Positions 31,526 to 35,670 of a DNA stretch of 35,670 nt are shown here, piece by piece (within the stretch, counting starts at the first letter, position 1; each line of letters starts with the position of its first letter). The stretch spans positions 2,783,472-2,819,141 of the forward strand of contig BFEA01000001.1 in assembly GCA_003427395.1 (NCBI GenBank), read 5' to 3'. Source of the DNA: Chara braunii (Eukaryota > Streptophyta > Charophyceae > Charales > Characeae). The translations under genes and the position numbers were made by a program. A model generated the notes under the pieces. The model was given only the letters and a program-made list of their open reading frames with translations. It searched no databases and was not told where the DNA came from.

Positions 31526-31717
31526 ATAAAGTCGAAGGGCGTCACAATGACAGCTATGCTTGCTAAAGCGGTTGCTTTGGCACTTGCAAAGCATCCGGTT
31601 GTCAATGCGTGCTGTAAGGATGGGAAGTCGTGCACCTTCAACAGCGATGTCAATGTTTGTGTAGCGGTGGCCATCGACGGTGGTTTGTTGATCCCTGTCC
31701 TTGAGAAGGCCGACAAG
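31526..31717 (+). CDS. LTA2: Plastid pyruvate dehydrogenase E2, exon 2
   Basis: This exon encodes residues 371-434 of the reading from 22257, in phase 0 on both sides (192 bp, 64 codons). It continues the acyltransferase domain without a break: IKSKGVTMTAMLAKAVAL, then LAKHPVVNACC, then VAVAIDGGLLIPVLEKADK. The IDGGL(L/I)xPV block is highly conserved in 2-oxoacid dehydrogenase acyltransferases and lines the CoA/substrate channel of the trimeric core. The acceptor is GGTTGCAG|ATA and the donor AAG|GTAAGG, both strong consensus sites. No stop or frameshift is present, so the gene appears intact here despite its repeat-filled surroundings. The match and phase leave little doubt that it belongs with exon 1, 8 kb away. 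Confidence 0.95.
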
Positions 31718-32690
31718 GTAAGGTGATTGATTACCAAGCTCGTCCTTTAATGAGAAATGGTTTCCTAGGGGGTGGGGCGTGGTGGATGTGATAATATGTG
31801 ATTGGCTTGTGGCTGCGATTTGCTGGAGTGCGGTATAGTGGTTTTGAGTGGCTTGGACGGGTTTGGAGTGGTTTGGAGGCCTGTGACTGTGAAGAGTTGT
31901 GGTTGAGAGGGTGGGCGGCAGATGGGGTGGACTGTGAAGAGTTGTGGCTGAGAGGGTGGGCGAGAGATGGAGAGGCCTTGTGTGGTGATGTGAACGGGAA
32001 GTGTGAGTGGTTGTTGTTGTGGAACGGTCATCTGAGATGGTCATGGTTGAGATGGTGGAGTGGCAGCCTTGTGGTGAGGTCAGTAAGAAGTGTGAGCAGT
32101 CGGTGGCAAAGAAGGGTCATCTGAGAGGGTAATGACCGGGATGGTGGAGTGGTGGGGGTTGTTGGCAGAACCGAGTGTCATGATTGAGAGGGTGGAGTGG
32201 TGGGGTGTGGGGGGAACTGAGTGTCATGGTTAGTATGGATTGAGAAGGGGGCGAGGTCTCGAGAATGATCATCGAAGACTCTGAGAGAAAGGGGAGCAGG
32301 GTGGGCGGGCAAGTTGGGAGGAATGGGGAGGGTAGGGTGGGGATTTCTGCTGAAGGATTGAGAGTGAACTATTAAGCACCGTGGTAATTTGAAGAGGTTA
32401 TGTTAGATGGGGGAGAGTGAACTATTAAGCACCGTGGTAATTTGAAGAGGTTATGTTAGATGGGGGCAAGGTGCTCCAACGGTGGGTTGGTATGAGTTCA
32501 TGGGGGGAGGAAGGAAGGAGCAAGATCAGGAGTAGGTGGCTTTGGGTGGTATGATGGTAGGGTATGACATGATGTGTGGATAGCAGTGGTCGACCTGACC
32601 TCGCCTTTGATCCTTTGTGACCTTGGCTAACAGTGAGCTTGGCTCACCTTCGTGTGTGTGTGTGTGTGGTGTGGGTGGGTGGATTACCAG
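31718..32690 (+). other. E2 intron 2 (973 bp) with G-rich and tandem repeats
   Basis: It runs from GTAAGG to TTACCAG. It contains a perfect 53-bp tandem duplication at 32361-32413 and 32414-32466, an approximately 45-bp diverged duplication near 31886-31970 (CTGTGAAGAGTTGTGG in both), and TGG/GGTGG-rich text throughout 32030-32340. A short (GT)n run at about 32652-32668 lies just before the acceptor. Confidence 0.92.
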
Positions 32691-32775
32691 GTGGACGTCT
32701 ACTCATTGTCTCGGAAGTGGAAAGAGCTCGTGGAAAAGGCAAGGGCGAAGGAGCTCTCCGGAAATTTCAGTGCAG
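32691..32775 (+). CDS. LTA2: Plastid pyruvate dehydrogenase E2, exon 3 (gene continues beyond the window)
   Basis: The exon begins VDVYSLSRKWKELVEKARAK, the conserved block that directly follows ADK in plastid E2 proteins, and ends in SGNFSAG. The acceptor is ATTACCAG|GTG. The donor is GCAG|GTGAGA, leaving phase 1 (85 bp). The next expected segment, beginning with a TFTxSNLGMFGVD-type motif and later the catalytic HxxxDG or its plant variant, is not found in any frame up to 35670. The gene is therefore truncated by the window edge, with intron 3 at least 2.9 kb long. In total 462 residues are encoded here, and I estimate about 95 remain. Confidence 0.92.
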
Positions 32776-33558
32776 GTGAGACGCGATGTGTCCGTGTGTA
32801 TGCTCGATCAGATCAATCTGAGCTGAGGAGATGATGTTGCGTCTCTCAAGCAGTGGTCAGAATTATATGGAGCAATTTTTAGGCTCTTAAATTAGACAAG
32901 GGTACATGTTGCAGCTTCGCCCACAAAACACGAAAAGAAAAAGCATAATGAAATGTCCCATCATCAGACGAAACTTGTTTGCAAGAAAACAGGAGGCCAT
33001 ACCACGGAACCGTTTTTTGTTTTACTCGTTTTGTGTTTGGGAAGCTGTTTACCTTTTCAGCATTTTTTTGTTTTCTGTTGTGTGCTACGACCCACAAAGC
33101 TTCAGTCCTTCATCTGTGTTCGTTTCCAAGAGATGCCTGTGCTAAAGATTCCGACTCGGAGTTTGCTTGCTGTGGCGAATATGTTTGCGATCAACCGATC
33201 TTGTATGTATGCCATGCGCTTACCTGTTGAGTTTTGACTCTGTCTGTGTGTGCAAGTAAGTGTATGTGTGTGTCAGTCTCAGCTTGGTGCATGTGTCGTG
33301 CAATAATGCTCTTGACGATTGGCCTGGGAAAGCTGTCAGAGGCCGTCTTCACTAATAAGAGTGTCACTGATATTAAGCGGGTGTTGTAATGTATGATTAA
33401 CATAATCAGCATACAATCTGCTTGGCAGTTGCTGTTCGTTGGTGGAGTTCTTAAGTAGCGTGTCATGTGAGCCATAATGCCGGGCGCAGTGGGCGTGCAT
33501 CTTGGAGCATTTCCTGGTTTGCAAAAGCCGAAGACAAAACCGAGCGGCAGCCTGATAG

Positions 33559-33560
<2 letters not shown>
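32776..33560 (+). other. Start of E2 intron 3
   Basis: No gene is recognised. The sequence is mixed, with scattered T-runs and a GT-rich patch near 33240-33275. The overlapping short open frames have no domain. Confidence 0.6.

Positions 33561-33629
<69 letters not shown>
33561..33629. repeat. (CT)n microsatellite
   Basis: About 69 bases of uninterrupted TC/CT, leading into a pyrimidine-rich block. Confidence 0.98.
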
Positions 33630-33632
<3 letters not shown>

Positions 33633-33635
33633 TTG

Positions 33636-34275
33636 CTTGAACTCTTCACTCCCTCTGTACCCCACCTCCTTCCTCCTTCCCTCCACCCTCTCTCCACCAG
33701 GCTTCTCCCTTTGGCCTTTCCCCCCTCTCCCTGCCATACTTCTCCCTTCGGCCTTCCCCTTCCTCTCGGCCTCCTCCCTACCTCTTCCTCCACATGCTCT
33801 TCCTCCCCCATTCCCTTCTCCGCTCTCCCCTCCTCTCCACTTGCCTGACCTCTTCACTCACTCCGCACTCCACCCAACCAACCTCTGCCCTCGCTCATCC
33901 TTCTCTTTGCTCTCCCTCCACTCTACTTCTCCCTGCCGTCTGTCTCCTTCCTGACCTCCTGCCGACCTTCTTGACCTCCTCTCAACCTCCTCTCGACCAT
34001 ATCCCTCCCCTTCCTTCCTTCGCCCAATCTCCGGCTGACCTCCTTCCCCCGATCTCCTCCCTCCCCTTCCTCCTGATCTCCACCTCCGCCTGACCTTCCT
34101 CCCCTGATCTCCTGCCCTCCTTTCCTTCCTCGGCCCGATCTCCGCCTGACCTCCTCGATCCATTCCGCCCTCCCACCCAACTGCAGTTCGTTTTTTTCAT
34201 TTCTGTCAGGTGGACCTAAATGCTGCATTTCTTATCTCTCTCTCTCTCTCTCACACACAGTTCGTTAGGTTGGGT

Positions 34276-34348
<73 letters not shown>

Positions 34349-35610
34349 CGCTCTCTCTCGCTCTCTTGCTCTCGCTCTCGCTCGCTCGCTCGCTTTCATG
34401 CGTGCGTCGCGTGAGTTTTTTTTTTTTTGATAAGGGTCTTGATGGAGCACGGGGGGACAGATTTGAAATTGGAGCAGATACCACATGTCATTGTGGGGGG
34501 GGGGAAAGCGCGTAGTTAGTTAGAATGGGGCCTCTCTCTCTCAGATACCACATGTCATCTTGTGGGGGGGGGAACCACGTAGATAGTTAGAATGGGGTCT
34601 CTGTCTCTCACACATCAGCTTTATCTTTTCTCTCTCTGTTTTGTCACTCTCACTCTCTCTCTCCCCCCAGTGTGCATGCGCCATCGTGCATTTTTTTTTT
34701 TTTTTTTTGCTTGTTGTTGAAAGGACTCGGTGGACAACGGATCAAAAATGAAACTGCTCCGAGCAGATACTGCACTTGATCGGGGGAGGTGGTGCGTAGT
34801 TAGTTAGATTGGGTTCTCTCTCTCTCGTGCGCGTGTGCGAATGCACACGCGTGCGTTTTTTTTTCTTTTAAAAAAAGTCCACGGAACAGATATGAAACTG
34901 ATTGGAGCATAGACTGAGCGTATACTACACTTCATCGTGAGGAGAGGGGAAGGGGGGGGCCAGCGGGCGCAAGGTAGGTTAGATTGGGGTCTCTCTCTCT
35001 CTCTCCCTCTCTCTCTCTCTCCCCGCTTTCTCTCTCCCTGCCTCTCTCTCTCTCCACCTTCGCTTGACCTCTCCCCTCCCTCCCTACTCAACCCCACCTC
35101 TGCCCTTCTTCCTCCTTTCCCCGACCCTCTCCGTAAGGCTTCTCCCTTCGGCCTTCCCCTTCCTCTCGGCGTCCTCCCAACCTCCTCTTCCTCATGCTCT
35201 TCCTTCCCCATCCCCCCTCTGCTCTCCTCCCCCCTCCCCTCGCCTGACCTCTTAACTCCCTCCGCACTCCATCCAACGAACCTCTGCCCTCGCTCATCCT
35301 TCCCTTTGCTCTCCCTCCATTCGACTTCTCTCGGCTGTCTGTCCCCTTCTTGGCCTCCTCCTCTTCTCTTCAACCTTCTTGACCATCTCCCTCCCCTTCC
35401 TTCCCCCAGTCTCCGGCTGACCTTTCTTCCCCCTATGTCCTCCCTCCCCTCTCTCCTGATCTCCACCTCTGCTTGACATTCCTCCCTCAATGTCCTACCC
35501 TCCCTTCCTTCCTCGGCCTGATCTCCACCTAACCTCATTCCGCCCTCCACCCAACTGCAGTTCGTTTTTCTCATTTCTTTCAGATGGACCTAAACGATGC
35601 ATCTCTTTTT

Positions 35611-35613
<3 letters not shown>
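33636..35613. repeat. Duplicated pyrimidine-rich blocks flanking degenerate tandem units
   Basis: Two CT-rich blocks (about 33636-34234 and 35050-35613) share a series of words: GGCTTCTCCCTT, CGGCCTTCCCCTTCCTCTCGG, GCACTCCA, AACCTCTGCCCTCGCTCATCC, CAACTGCAGTTCGTTTTT and GGACCTAAA. Between them a degenerate unit repeats about four times near 34440, 34545, 34730 and 34890. It consists of a T-run, AACAGAT-type text, GAAACTG or GAAATTGGAGCA, CACATGTCAT or CACTTCATCG, a G-run, GTAGTTAGTTAGA and a CT microsatellite. CT runs include 34276-34345. Predicted Pro/Ser-rich or Glu/Arg-rich frames here are products of base composition. Confidence 0.8.

Positions 35614-35670
<57 letters not shown>
35614..35670. 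repeat. (CT)n microsatellite at the window end
   Basis: An uninterrupted CT run continues to the last base, so its full length is unknown. Confidence 0.98.

Noticed and set aside
34190-34215. A further E2 exon after the acceptor-like TTTCTGTCAG
   Set aside because: The following sequence does not encode the expected SNLGMFGVD-type block, and the same words recur at about 35570-35590 as part of the duplicated repeat.
33191-35574. Glu/Arg/Gly-rich minus-strand and Pro/Ser/Leu-rich plus-strand frames
   Set aside because: They are translations of CT microsatellites and pyrimidine-rich blocks.

Overview
This window looks like eukaryotic nuclear DNA from the green lineage (land plant or charophyte alga). 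The only host gene I can support is the start of the plastid-type pyruvate dehydrogenase E2 subunit (dihydrolipoamide acetyltransferase), on the + strand in three GT-AG exons, the first two separated by an intron of about 8.2 kb. The low gene density, very long repeat-filled intron, plant-type Ty3/Gypsy and L1-like retroelements, abundant (CT)n/(AC)n tracts and a run of Ns fit a large repeat-rich streptophyte genome. A charophyte such as Chara is a guess, not something I can prove.

Layout. 1-7140: flanking repeats and a decayed Ty3/Gypsy gag-pol (CCHC zinc knuckle, DSGA protease, YMDD reverse transcriptase, RNase H, HHCC and DDE integrase) broken by about 17 stops and several frameshifts. 7141-8790: no gene seen. 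8790-10400: an array of 25 short hairpins sharing the same 7-base loop while their stems differ but stay complementary. 10400-13473: non-coding, with small repeats and microsatellites. 13474-14083: assembly gap. 14084-20990: a minus-strand L1-like LINE (poly-A end beside the gap, ORF2 with endonuclease, reverse transcriptase and Zn-finger, ORF1 with a CCHC knuckle), also broken. 21460-21600: decayed tRNA-like sequence. 21718-21881: an 82-bp tandem duplication. 22257-32775: E2 exons 1-3. 32776-35670: the next intron or 3' part, mostly CT-rich repeats. The C-terminal ~95 residues of E2 with its HxxxDG active site lie outside the window.

Intron 1 of the E2 gene is the most unusual part. Positions 25015-28990 are a nested set of foldback (inverted-repeat) units. 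Embedded in them are three well-formed type III hammerhead ribozymes (27960-28019 +, 28243-28305 +, 27090-27149 -) and one degenerate copy near 24862. Two of them lie, in opposite orientations, towards the outer ends of a ~1.08-kb palindrome. Two lie in the sense strand of the gene, 283 nt apart.

How parts relate: the host gene supplies lipoylated E2 to the plastid pyruvate dehydrogenase complex, and everything else appears to be mobile or repetitive DNA. The premature stops in both retroelements are almost all TGA and TAG at places where CGA or CAG would fit. This is what deamination of methylated cytosine in CG and CHG contexts would give, and suggests long-silenced elements.
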